A DNA stretch of 64,000 bases from the NCBI RefSeq assembly GCF_010730955.1, contig NZ_AP022577.1:1736001-1800000 (forward strand), in the 5' to 3' direction. How positions within the stretch are numbered: position 1 is the stretch's first letter; the number at the start of each line of letters is the position of its first letter. The translations under genes and the position numbers were made by a program. The notes under the pieces are model-generated. The model made no database searches and was not told the origin of the DNA. It saw only the letters and a program-made list of their open reading frames with translations. Below, piece after piece: positions 33,830-42,145 of the stretch. This stretch comes from Mycolicibacterium aubagnense. Its GTDB lineage: Bacteria > Actinomycetota > Actinomycetes > Mycobacteriales > Mycobacteriaceae.

Positions 33830-35143
33830 GTGCGGCGAATCGCAGTGATCGGAAGCGGCATATCGGGGCTCACCGCAGCCTGGGTGCTCGCGCGGGACAC
33901 GGAAGTCACTCTGTTCGAGGCGCAACCGCGATGCGGTGGTCACGCCCACACGCACGAGCTGGCAGCCCGTCGCGGCAGCGCCGACGTCGTCGGCGTCGAC
34001 TCCGGCTTCATCGTGCACAACGACCGCACGTACCCCACCTTGCTCCGGCTGTTCGCCGAACTCGGTGTCCGCACCCAGGAATCCGACATGTCGATGTCGG
34101 TCTGCTGCGAAGAGTGCGGCTTGGAGTACGCCGGCGCGAAAGGGCTGGCCGGCCTCTTCGCCACGCCGGGCTCCGTGTTGTCCCCGCGCTATCTGCGGCT
34201 GCTCGCCGAGGTGACGCGCTTCCACCGGCTCGCTCGCGCCGAACTCGCGCGCGGCGTGGCGGATGGTCAAACCCTCGGTGAATTCCTCACTACGGCAAGG
34301 TTTTCCGGCTACTTCGTCGCCCACTTCATGGTGCCGTTGGTCGCCGCGGTCTGGTCATGTCCGCCGGACGTCGCACTCGACTATCCGGTCGGCTACCTAC
34401 TCGCGTTCCTCGACCACCACGGGATGTTGACGGTGTTCGGTTCACCGACCTGGCGGACGGTGACCGGGGGCTCGGCGCGATATGTCGAAGCGATCACCGC
34501 GCGGTTGCCGTCGGTACGCCTCGGGGTGCCCGTGCGGAGCGTCACCCGAACCCCGGACGGGGTGGCGGTCCGTGACGACGCGGACCGGGTCGAGCAGTTC
34601 GACGCGGCAGTCATCGCGACCCACCCGAATCAGGCCCTTTCGATCCTGGACCAGCCGACGGCCGACGAAATCGAGATACTCGGCGCACTGCGGTACTCGA
34701 TCAACCACACGGTGCTGCACAGCGATACGTCGCTGCTGCCGCGGCGTCAGGGCGCCCGTGCGTCGTGGAACTATCGGATGCCGTCCTGCGACGTCCAGGC
34801 GGACGAGGTCCTGGTCAGTTATGACCTCAACCGGCTACAGCGACTCGACGGGAGCACCGATCGGCAGTTCGTGGTGACGTTGGGCGGCGGCGGCCGGGTC
34901 GACCCGAGCCAGGTCATCGCCACCATGCTCTATGACCACCCGCAGTACTCCCCCGAGTTCCGCGCGGCGCAACAGCGCCTGCACACACTCGGCGATCACC
35001 GGCTGGCATTCGCCGGCGCGTATCACGGATGGGGTTTTCACGAGGACGGCGCCGTGTCCGGGGTGGCCGCGGCGGAACGACTCGGCGGCAGGTGGAGCGG
35101 CGCGGTGCCGCCACTGGTCCACCCGGCGGGAAATGTGGCATGA
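33830..35143 (+). CDS. FAD-dependent amine-oxidase-like oxidoreductase (Rv0449c type)
   Basis: 437 residues. FAD Rossmann motif RIAVIGSGISGLTAAWVL at the N-terminus and a second FAD-contact stretch near FAGAYHGWGFHEDGAVSGVAAAERLGG at the C-terminus. Family next to DUF1365 and cyclopropane fatty-acid synthase genes in many bacteria, where it is thought to take part in lipid desaturation or oxidation; the reaction is not settled. First gene of a coupled series; ATGA overlap with the DUF1365 gene. Confidence 0.87.
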   Translation: MRRIAVIGSGISGLTAAWVLARDTEVTLFEAQPRCGGHAHTHELAARRGSADVVGVDSGFIVHNDRTYPTLLRLFAELGVRTQESDMSMSVCCEECGLEYAGAKGLAGLFATPGSVLSPRYLRLLAEVTRFHRLARAELARGVADGQTLGEFLTTARFSGYFVAHFMVPLVAAVWSCPPDVALDYPVGYLLAFLDHHGMLTVFGSPTWRTVTGGSARYVEAITARLPSVRLGVPVRSVTRTPDGVAVRDDADRVEQFDAAVIATHPNQALSILDQPTADEIEILGALRYSINHTVLHSDTSLLPRRQGARASWNYRMPSCDVQADEVLVSYDLNRLQRLDGSTDRQFVVTLGGGGRVDPSQVIATMLYDHPQYSPEFRAAQQRLHTLGDHRLAFAGAYHGWGFHEDGAVSGVAAAERLGGRWSGAVPPLVHPAGNVA

Positions 35144-35862
35144 GCCCACCACAGATCGTGCGAACCAGCATCCACCACGCGCGTGCCGTTCCGGTGCGCC
35201 ACGCCTTCACCTATCGCAGCTACAGCTGGCTGGTCGACCTCGACGACGTGCCCGAGTTGCCCCGCCTGCTGCGGCCATTGGCCGGGTTTCACGCCGCCGA
35301 CCATGTCGGCGATCCGCACCGCACGCTGCGGGAGAACGTCGACTCCTATCTGCACGAACAGGGGATCGACCTCGGCGGCGGTCGCATCCGAATGTTGGCC
35401 AATGCCAGGGTCTTCGGCTTCGTGTTCAATCCGCTGACGCTCTACTGGTGCCACGACGCGGGCGGCGCACTGGTATGTGCCATCGCCGAGGTGCACAACA
35501 CCTACGGAGGACGGCACCGCTACCTGCTGCGCGCCGATCATCGCGGTGAGGTGATCGTGCCGAAGGCGTTCTACGTCTCGCCGTTCAACCCGGTCAGTGG
35601 CCGATACGTGCTGCGTGTTCCGGAGCCGGCCCAGGGCCGGCTCGGCGTGGCGATCACGCTGCTCGACCCGTCCGGCGAGGTCGTCCTGACCGCCACCTGG
35701 ACCGGCTCCATCCACCCCGCGCGCCCCGCAACCGTTCTGACCACCGCACTGGCAGCGCCGCTGGCGCCGCTGCTGGTCTCGGCCCGCATCCGCTGGCAAG
35801 GCGTGCGCCTGTGGGCTCGCGGACTGCCACTGCACCCCCGACCCCAGGAGGCCGCCGTATGA
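35140..35862 (+). CDS. DUF1365 family protein (Rv0448c type)
   Basis: 240 residues from ATG 35140. Characteristic HAFTYRSYSWLVDLDD near the N-terminus, RMLANARVFGFVFNPLTLYWC and EVHNTYGGRHRYLL in the middle, and KAFYVSPFNPVSGRYVL. The C-terminus carries a hydrophobic stretch (about 195-218). No known reaction; always genetically linked to cyclopropane-synthase-like methyltransferases. ATGA overlaps on both sides. Confidence 0.88.
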   Translation: MSPPQIVRTSIHHARAVPVRHAFTYRSYSWLVDLDDVPELPRLLRPLAGFHAADHVGDPHRTLRENVDSYLHEQGIDLGGGRIRMLANARVFGFVFNPLTLYWCHDAGGALVCAIAEVHNTYGGRHRYLLRADHRGEVIVPKAFYVSPFNPVSGRYVLRVPEPAQGRLGVAITLLDPSGEVVLTATWTGSIHPARPATVLTTALAAPLAPLLVSARIRWQGVRLWARGLPLHPRPQEAAV

Positions 35863-37148
35863 CGAATCAACTCCACGACGGTGCCGCGTACGATCCGTTC
35901 CTGCCGGCCCGGTGGACCGAGATCGCTCAGGTGCCAAACGGTCTGCGCACCAGGCTCGGCACGCCCGTCACCCGGGCGCTGTTCCGGGCCGCCGTACGGG
36001 ACCTGCCGGTGCGGGTGGAATACCCCGACGGCACCGTGCAGGGGGCCGCCGGTGCGGCCGACCCGGCCGCGCCGCGAATGTTGTTGCACCGCCCCGATGA
36101 TTTCTTCGGCCGGATCGCGAACAGTGGTCTGATCGGCTTCGGCGAGGCGTACATGGTGGGTGACTGGTCCGCGCCCGAGCTCACCGCCGTACTCACCGCG
36201 CTGGCGTCCCGGATCGACACCGTCGTGCCGGCCATGTTCCAGGGACTGCGCTCCGTTCTGCTGCCGCGGACACCACGCAACCACCGCGGGGCCCGCGCGG
36301 ATACCCGCGCGAACATCGCGCATCACTACGACCTGTCCAACGAGTTCTTCAGCATGTTCCTCGATCCCACGCTGACCTACTCGTGCGCGCTGTTCGACAC
36401 TCTCGACCCGCCACCGGCCTGGCGTGACCTCGCGGCCGCACAGCACCGCAAGATCGACCGGCTGCTGGACGCCACCGGCGTCGGCTTCGGCACGCGCCTG
36501 CTCGAAATCGGCACCGGCTGGGGCGAATTGGCGATCCGGGCCGCGCAGCGCGGCGCGCAGGTACATACCGTCACGCTGTCGCGCGAGCAGCAGCTGCTGG
36601 CCCGGGAGCGCATCGCCGCCGCAGGACTGTCGGACCGGATCACCGTCGAGCTGTGCGATTACCGAGACATCACCGGCAGGTACGACGCGATCATCTCCAT
36701 CGAGATGATCGAGGCCGTCGGGTATCGCTACCTACCTGCCTATCTGCGCACGCTCGACCGCCTTCTCGAGGTCGACGGACGGGTCGGCCTGCAGCTGATC
36801 ACCATGCCGCACAAGCGCATGCTGGCTTCCCGCGACACCTACACCTGGGTGCACAAATACATCTTCCCGGGCGGGTTCCTGCCCTCGGTCAAGCTCATCG
36901 AACGCTCGGTCGCGGCGCACACCAACCTGCACATCAGCGACCGCCATTCGTTCGGACCGCATTACGCCCACACCCTGAGGCTGTGGCTGCAGCGATTCAC
37001 GGCGAACAGCGCCGGCGCCGACGCACTGGGGTTCGACCGGATCTTCCGTCGGATGTGGCGCTTCTACCTCGCCTACTCCGAGGCGGGCTTCGCTTCGGGC
37101 TACCTGGACCTGCACCAGCTGGTCCTGCAGCCGAAGGCACGATCGTGA
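35859..37148 (+). CDS. ufaA1: Cyclopropane-fatty-acyl-phospholipid synthase family protein (UfaA1-like)
   Basis: 429 residues from ATG 35859. SAM-dependent carbon methyltransferase of the CMAS/CFA family: RANIAHHYDLSNEFFSMFLDPTLTYSCALF, the SAM motif LLEIGTGWGELAIRAA, and ISIEMIEAVGYRYLPAYL. In M. tuberculosis UfaA1 (Rv0447c), encoded next to sigK, makes tuberculostearic-type methyl-branched acids as reported. The family needs a lipid-bound olefin; the FAD protein may supply a later reduction. GTGA overlap with sigK. Confidence 0.89.
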   Translation: MTNQLHDGAAYDPFLPARWTEIAQVPNGLRTRLGTPVTRALFRAAVRDLPVRVEYPDGTVQGAAGAADPAAPRMLLHRPDDFFGRIANSGLIGFGEAYMVGDWSAPELTAVLTALASRIDTVVPAMFQGLRSVLLPRTPRNHRGARADTRANIAHHYDLSNEFFSMFLDPTLTYSCALFDTLDPPPAWRDLAAAQHRKIDRLLDATGVGFGTRLLEIGTGWGELAIRAAQRGAQVHTVTLSREQQLLARERIAAAGLSDRITVELCDYRDITGRYDAIISIEMIEAVGYRYLPAYLRTLDRLLEVDGRVGLQLITMPHKRMLASRDTYTWVHKYIFPGGFLPSVKLIERSVAAHTNLHISDRHSFGPHYAHTLRLWLQRFTANSAGADALGFDRIFRRMWRFYLAYSEAGFASGYLDLHQLVLQPKARS

Positions 37149-37783
37149 GCAGGCCGTCCGGATCCGACGGGTTGCGTCAGATGGACACGGTTCCCGCGCA
37201 GTCGTGCGACGATTCCCGGATGGAGGGGGAGCCGGACCGCGCAGCGCTCCTGACTGCGATCGCCGATGGCGACCGCACGGCTTTCGCCGAGTTCTACGAC
37301 CTGACGTCGGCCCGGGTGTTCGGCCTGGCCTACCGCGTCGTGCGTAACAAGACCCTGGCCGAGGACGTGGTGCAGGAGGTGTTCCTCCAGGTGTGGTCCT
37401 CGGCGGCCCGGCAATACGACCCCGCGCTGGCGAGTCCGATCGGCTGGCTGATGACCTTGACTCATCGCCGAAGCATCGATCGGGTCCGGTCCGAACAGTC
37501 GGCCGCCGACCGTAACCATGCCTACGGCGCCTCGAGCCTGGGCCGCGAACACGACACCGTCGCCGACGAAGTGGGGCAGCGACTCGACGAGCAGGAAGTC
37601 ACCGAATGCCTCGGCGGATTGACCGCCGTCCAGCGCGAAGCCATCGGCCTGGCGTACTACAGCGGCCACACCTACCGGGAGGTCGCCGAGCATCTCGACG
37701 TCGCGCTCCCCACCATCAAGGCCCGTATCCGGGACGGCCTGATCCGCCTGAAGAACTGCTTGGGGGTGGGCACCGATGCCTGA
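37145..37783 (+). CDS. sigK: ECF sigma factor SigK
   Basis: 212 residues from GTG 37145; ATG 37181 and ATG 37220 are shorter alternatives (M. tuberculosis SigK is 187 residues). Region 2: FAEFYDLTSARVFGLAYRVV, EDVVQEVFLQVW and GWLMTLTHRRSIDRVR. Region 4: VTECLGGLTAVQREAIGLAYY and TYREVAEHLDVALPTIKARIRDGL. The spaced pattern VTECL..LT..QR..I.LAYY and the ending NCLGV match SigK as recalled from M. tuberculosis. Followed, with 8-bp overlap, by its anti-sigma factor. Probably controls the promoters at 33773 and 41307, including its own operon. Confidence 0.92.
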   Translation: MSRPSGSDGLRQMDTVPAQSCDDSRMEGEPDRAALLTAIADGDRTAFAEFYDLTSARVFGLAYRVVRNKTLAEDVVQEVFLQVWSSAARQYDPALASPIGWLMTLTHRRSIDRVRSEQSAADRNHAYGASSLGREHDTVADEVGQRLDEQEVTECLGGLTAVQREAIGLAYYSGHTYREVAEHLDVALPTIKARIRDGLIRLKNCLGVGTDA

Positions 37784-38519
37784 CAGCTACACCGAAGACG
37801 AACAGCAATTGCTCGATCTGGCGTACGTGTATGCACTCGACGCGGTGTCCGAAGCCGAACGCTCGGACATCGCCGGCCGCCTGGGCGTCGTCGCGCCGCA
37901 CACCGCGCAGGCGTTCGCCCGGATCGTCGGCGACACCCAGGAGACCATGGCACTGCTCACCGCGGGTGACGCCGTGGCGCCGCCGGCCGAATTGCGCGCG
38001 CGCATCCTGAAGGCCATCGGCATCCAGTCGGAGCGCAGTTCAGATGAGTTGGCGCTCAGGCGCACCCGGCGACGCCGGTTGATCGTCCGGGTCGCGGCGG
38101 CCGCCGCGGTGATCTGCGCGATAGTCATCGGCACGACGGTGGTCGCCGAGCGCTTCACGAATCAGCCGGCGCAGCCGACGGTTTCGCAGGTGCTGGCCAA
38201 CCCCGACATCCGGACCTTCTCCGCGGCGGTCGCCGGGGGCACCATCACCCTCAGCGCGTCCCAACAGGCGAACGCCGTCGTGGTGGCCATGTCGAATGTG
38301 CCGGCGCCACCGGCAGGCCACGTCTACCAGATGTGGTTCATCCCGGCGTCCGGAGCACCGCGGTCCGCCGGCACCATGAGCGCGGACACCATGCCACCAC
38401 CCGGCGGCGAGGTGGTGCCGGCGCTGAACTCGGCCGCCAAGGTGGCCGTGACGGTCGAGCCGGGGTCCGGGTCCAGCCAGCCGACGAGCACCCCCGTCGT
38501 CGTCGTCTCCCTGGCCTGA
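37776..38519 (+). CDS. rskA: Anti-sigma-K factor RskA
   Basis: 247 residues. N-terminal cytoplasmic anti-sigma domain (LLDLAYVYALDAVSEAERSDI), one membrane segment at about 105-125, and an extracytoplasmic RskA domain with AGHVYQMWFIPASGAPRSAGTM and AVTVEPGSGSSQPT. Holds SigK at the membrane until cleaved by regulated proteolysis. No Cys pair in the extracellular domain points to redox sensing. Stop lies 2 bp before the SDR gene. Confidence 0.91.
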   Translation: MPDSYTEDEQQLLDLAYVYALDAVSEAERSDIAGRLGVVAPHTAQAFARIVGDTQETMALLTAGDAVAPPAELRARILKAIGIQSERSSDELALRRTRRRRLIVRVAAAAAVICAIVIGTTVVAERFTNQPAQPTVSQVLANPDIRTFSAAVAGGTITLSASQQANAVVVAMSNVPAPPAGHVYQMWFIPASGAPRSAGTMSADTMPPPGGEVVPALNSAAKVAVTVEPGSGSSQPTSTPVVVVSLA

Positions 38520-38521
38520 CG

Positions 38522-39499
38522 ATGAGGGTCGACGCCTTCTTCGACGAGCTCCTCGACCGCACCGTCGTACTCGGGTATTCCCGCCTGGGTTTGGCTGTGC
38601 GGCAACGGTTCTGGCAGGCACCGGAGCTGCCTGACGGCGCCCTCGCCGGCCGTACCGTCATGGTCACCGGGGCGAATTCGGGCATCGGCAAGGCCATTGC
38701 CACCGAACTTGCGGTGCTCGGCGCGACGGTGTTGATGACGGTGCGGGACCGGGCCCGCGGCGAGGCCGCCCGGCACCATGTGCTCACCGTCGCGCCGGCC
38801 GCCGACGTCGCGGTGGAGGTGTGCGACGTATCGCACCTGGCCGCGGTCCGGTCGTTCGCCGCGGACCTGCTGGCCCGGCGCCCACGGCTGGACGCCGTGA
38901 TCCACAACGCCGGGGTCATGCCCGAGCACCGTACGGAAAGCGCTGAAGGACACGAGCTTTCGCTGGCCACGCACGTCCTGGGACCGGCGTTGCTGACGGA
39001 GCTCCTGCTGCCCGCGCTGACCGCCGCATCGGACCCTCGGGTCGTGCTGATGTCGTCCGGCGGCATGTACACCCAGCCGCTTCCGGTCGATGACATCGAA
39101 TACCGGCGCGGGCCCTACCACGGTGCCACGGCCTACGCGCGCAGTAAGCGCATCCAGGTCGCGTTGACGCCGGTGCTGGCGCGGCGCTGGCCCGACCTGA
39201 TGGTGGCCGCCATGCACCCCGGCTGGGCCGACACCCCCGGCGTCGCTCAGTCGCTGCCCGCGTTCCGCCGCGTGACGCGCCCGATCCTGCGGACGTCCGA
39301 GCAGGCCGCCGACACCGCGGTCTGGCTGACGGCGACGAACCCACCACCGAGGTCAGGCGAGTTCTGGCACGACCGCCGCATCCGTCCCACGCACTATCTG
39401 CCCACCGCCCATGACGACGACGCCGACGTGCAGCAGGTGTGGCAGTACTGCGCAGCCGCCATCGGGTTGTACGGACCTGTCGCAGAATCAGATTCGTGA
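38522..39499 (+). CDS. SDR family oxidoreductase (DHRS12-like)
   Basis: 325 residues from ATG 38522. An N-terminal helix-rich extension of about 40 residues precedes the Rossmann fold VMVTGANSGIGKAIA. NAG motif (VIHNAG), Ser in MSSGG and the catalytic YARSK. Extended C-terminus with HYLPTAHDDD. Resembles SDR proteins acting on lipids. Two bp after rskA and so most likely part of the SigK operon; its 3' end overlaps the convergent SRPBCC gene by 12 bp. Confidence 0.84.
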   Translation: MRVDAFFDELLDRTVVLGYSRLGLAVRQRFWQAPELPDGALAGRTVMVTGANSGIGKAIATELAVLGATVLMTVRDRARGEAARHHVLTVAPAADVAVEVCDVSHLAAVRSFAADLLARRPRLDAVIHNAGVMPEHRTESAEGHELSLATHVLGPALLTELLLPALTAASDPRVVLMSSGGMYTQPLPVDDIEYRRGPYHGATAYARSKRIQVALTPVLARRWPDLMVAAMHPGWADTPGVAQSLPAFRRVTRPILRTSEQAADTAVWLTATNPPPRSGEFWHDRRIRPTHYLPTAHDDDADVQQVWQYCAAAIGLYGPVAESDS

Positions 39500-39919
39500 G
39501 AGTTCGCGGCGAAGTCCGCGCGCCCCGTCGTCGAGAAGGTGTGCCACCGCGAGCTGCAGCAGCGGCTCGATCCACCGCAGCCACCCCTGGAACGCAAATC
39601 GGATGCGGTAGGTGACCTGGGTGCCGTCTGCGTGTGGGGCCACGGTGATGGTGTCGCGCGCGACCAGATACTGATTGACCCCGCGCAGTTCGATCGACCG
39701 TCCGGGCGTCACGCTGGTCACTTCGTAGGTGATCTCCGACGTGCGGCCGGCGAATCGGGACGTGTTCAGGTAGCGGGTGCCCACGCCGCCGTCACCGTCG
39801 ATGCGTTCGGTGCGAACGGTGCCGGGGTCCCACTGCGTCGTGGTGGTGAAGTCCGCGAGGTAGGCGAACACGGCGTCCGCCGGCGCGTCGACCACCAGCT
39901 GCCGTTGGGCGTCGATCAT
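39488..39919 (-). CDS. SRPBCC family protein (polyketide cyclase/dehydrase-like)
   Basis: 143 residues from ATG 39919. START/SRPBCC hydrophobic-pocket fold: VVDAPADAVFAYLADFTTTTQWDPGTVRTERI at the N-terminus and a C-terminal long helix. No enzyme motif. ATGA overlap with the TIGR01777 gene upstream, so both are under the SigK-type promoter at 41307-41333. May carry a lipid or hydrophobic intermediate for the enzymes of this block. Confidence 0.82.
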   Translation of the reverse strand: MIDAQRQLVVDAPADAVFAYLADFTTTTQWDPGTVRTERIDGDGGVGTRYLNTSRFAGRTSEITYEVTSVTPGRSIELRGVNQYLVARDTITVAPHADGTQVTYRIRFAFQGWLRWIEPLLQLAVAHLLDDGARGLRRELSRI

Positions 39920-41274
39920 CGGATTGCCTTTCCCAGCTGGTGGCGCAGGCACTGTTCCAGGTCCGGTCGCCGGAATCGGTGCCCGGCCTCGATGAGCCGG
40001 CCGGGCACCACCCGTTGGCTGGCCATGGCCAGTTCGCGGGCGCCCTGCCGGCCGAGCAGCAATGCGGGGCCGGCCGCGGGCACCGGGACCACGGCCGGAC
40101 GGTGCAGCACTCGGGCCAGGGACCGCGTGTAGTCGGCATTGCGAACCGGTTGTGGCGCAACCGCATTGACGGGACCGGACAGCTCCGTGTCGACCAGGGC
40201 GCGGTGATAGACATCGATCAGATCGTCGATGTCGATCCAGGACAGCCACTGCCGCCCGCTGCCCAGGGGGCCACCGAGACCGGCGGCGAACAGCGGCCGC
40301 ATCAGCTGGAGCGTGCCGCCGCGCGGGGTCTGCACGATCCCGGTGCGGACGTTGACCACTCGCAGTCCGGCAGCGGCTGCCGGCGTCGTCGCCGCCTCCC
40401 AGCCGGCGACGACATCGGCCAGGAACCCGTCGCCCGGTTGCGCCGATTCGTCGAGGCGCTCGTCGGCCCGGTCATCTCCGTACCAGCCGATCGCCGAGGC
40501 GCTGACGAAGACCGACGGTCCGTCCGTCGCTCGTGCGGCACACTCGGCCAGCCGTCGGGTCGGCTCGATCCTGCTGTCGCGCACCGCCTTTTTGTGTGCG
40601 TCGGTGAACCGCCCTGCAATCGATGCGCCCGCCAGGTGCACCACGGCGTCGATCCCGTCGAGCAGGTCATCGGCGGGTGACTCGGGATCCCACCGGCGTT
40701 CGGTGTCGTCGCGTGGTTCGCGGCGCACCAGCCGGATCACCCGGTAGCCGCCGGTGGACAGGAAGGCGGCGAGGGCAGTGCCGATCAGTCCCGATGCCCC
40801 GCTCACCACCACCGACTCGGGTCGCTCGCCGTGTTCGCGCGCCCACCGATGGGTGGCCAGATCATCGCTCAGCTGGCGATGCCGGTAGCGGAACGTCGGC
40901 TGCAGAAGTTGCCCGGGCACCGGCGTATCGACACGATCGGTGACTCGGGTGCGCCCGTCGGCGACGGCGTCGAAGCAGTGTTCGTGCCGCCAATGCCCGA
41001 CCAAAGCTGTTGGCAGCGAACGCAACCCGCCCCGGCCCAGTTCGTCGACGAACCGGGCGGGTGGTGCGTAGTCGGCGGGATTGTGTTGAGCGCTCCAGCG
41101 CAACCCGCCGGGCAGTCCGAGTACGGCGCGCCCGTCAGCCAGCGATGTCGCTTCCGCGACCACACTCATCGGCTGCCACGGCGGCAGCAGCCGATGGATG
41201 GCCCCCGGCCGCGCATGCCAGGCGAATACGTCGTCGCGCGGCGCGTCGACCACACTGCTGTACTCGATTCCCAT
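39916..41274 (-). CDS. TIGR01777-type protein: SRPBCC domain fused to NAD-dependent epimerase domain
   Basis: 452 residues from ATG 41274 (GGAGG 5 nt upstream). N-terminal SRPBCC-like half (about 1-150, IEYSSVVDAPRDDVFAWHARPGAIHRLLPPW) and an extended-SDR half (about 155-452) with VVSGASGLIGTALAAFL and the DUF1731-like C-terminus. Function unknown; typical of actinobacteria. Its unusual point is location and promoter: it faces the sigK operon and starts 32 nt after a perfect SigK-type -10. Confidence 0.86.
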   Translation of the reverse strand: MGIEYSSVVDAPRDDVFAWHARPGAIHRLLPPWQPMSVVAEATSLADGRAVLGLPGGLRWSAQHNPADYAPPARFVDELGRGGLRSLPTALVGHWRHEHCFDAVADGRTRVTDRVDTPVPGQLLQPTFRYRHRQLSDDLATHRWAREHGERPESVVVSGASGLIGTALAAFLSTGGYRVIRLVRREPRDDTERRWDPESPADDLLDGIDAVVHLAGASIAGRFTDAHKKAVRDSRIEPTRRLAECAARATDGPSVFVSASAIGWYGDDRADERLDESAQPGDGFLADVVAGWEAATTPAAAAGLRVVNVRTGIVQTPRGGTLQLMRPLFAAGLGGPLGSGRQWLSWIDIDDLIDVYHRALVDTELSGPVNAVAPQPVRNADYTRSLARVLHRPAVVPVPAAGPALLLGRQGARELAMASQRVVPGRLIEAGHRFRRPDLEQCLRHQLGKAIR

Positions 41275-41306
41275 GAAACCTCCGAGTCGAATCGGCCTCA
41301 GGTGGC

Positions 41307-41333
41307 ATTCGGGGCCAACCGGCCGGCGGATGG
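41307..41333 (-). promoter_or_regulatory. SigK-type promoter, perfect match
   Basis: Read on the minus strand: CCATCC (41333-41328), 15-nt spacer, CCGAAT (41312-41307). It matches the SigK pattern as I remember it in every hexamer position, with the same 15-nt spacing as the promoter at 33773. The -10 ends 32 nt before the TIGR01777 start. It implies that SigK drives the TIGR01777/SRPBCC pair as well as its own operon. Confidence 0.75.
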
Positions 41334-41371
41334 GTCTGGGATACCCGCGAAAGGGATTCGAAAAACAGCGG

Positions 41372-42127
41372 TCAGTTGGCCGGCCGATAACTGAACGACA
41401 CCTTGCCGTCGGCGACATCGGTGACCGTCAGCGTGTAGGCACGGCTCTGACCGCCGACCACCGCCGTGCACCGCTGGGTCGCCCCGACCTTGCTGTCCAC
41501 GTCTCCGGCGCACTTGACGGCGCCCGGGCTCTGGCCCAGTTGCGCCGCGAGCGAGCTCTCCGCAACGGACTTCTCGAGCACGGGTGTCAGGCCGTAATTC
41601 ATTGCGAGCCCGGATACTTCGCTCACCAGAGCGGTGCGGCGGCTGGTGAACCCGTCGTCGGTGATGTCGCACAGTGCCACCGCGCCCTGCTTGCCCTCGA
41701 GTCCCGACAGGCACACCACGGAGTCGGGAGCGGACTTGCGCGCCCGGGTCACCATGTCCGCCACCGCCGCCTCCAACTGGGTCTTGGAGACGGCCGGCGT
41801 CATCGAATAGCTGACCTTGCCGCCGTCGACCCCCGACACGGTGATGGTCGGTTGAATCCCGTAGGCGGGTGACATGGTGACGTCGCAGCGCGTGCTCTGC
41901 CCGACCCGGGCGATGAGGCCGCGCTCGCAGATCACCGCCTGCGGCGGCTGGCTGGTGAAGGCATCGTGAATGGCCCGCTCCAGTGATGCCTTGTCCACCA
42001 TCGGCAGCTGCGCCGACTTGGCCTGGGCGGGCTCGGAATCCGGGCGGGTGAGGCTGTAGACCAGCGCCGCGAGCCCGGTCACCAGCAGTCCAGCGATGAC
42101 GACCAGTGCCAGGATGCGCGCCCTCAT
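41372..42127 (-). CDS. Membrane-anchored protein with three DUF4333-like repeats
   Basis: 251 residues. N-terminal signal-anchor (about 4-26), then three units of about 65 residues (about 48-113, 114-183, 184-251). Each has a Cys, a second Cys about 15 residues later, and a hydrophobic beta-strand end: VICERGLIARVGQSTRCDV, VVCLSGLEGKQGAVALCDI, VKCAGDVDSKVGATQRCTA. The paired Cys suggest one disulfide per domain. DUF4333 has no known role and mostly occurs as a single copy. 18 bp after the epimerase gene, likely one transcript with it and the dehydrogenase. Confidence 0.82.
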   Translation of the reverse strand: MRARILALVVIAGLLVTGLAALVYSLTRPDSEPAQAKSAQLPMVDKASLERAIHDAFTSQPPQAVICERGLIARVGQSTRCDVTMSPAYGIQPTITVSGVDGGKVSYSMTPAVSKTQLEAAVADMVTRARKSAPDSVVCLSGLEGKQGAVALCDITDDGFTSRRTALVSEVSGLAMNYGLTPVLEKSVAESSLAAQLGQSPGAVKCAGDVDSKVGATQRCTAVVGGQSRAYTLTVTDVADGKVSFSYRPAN

Positions 42128-42145
42128 AGCCGCTATTGTGCCTGG

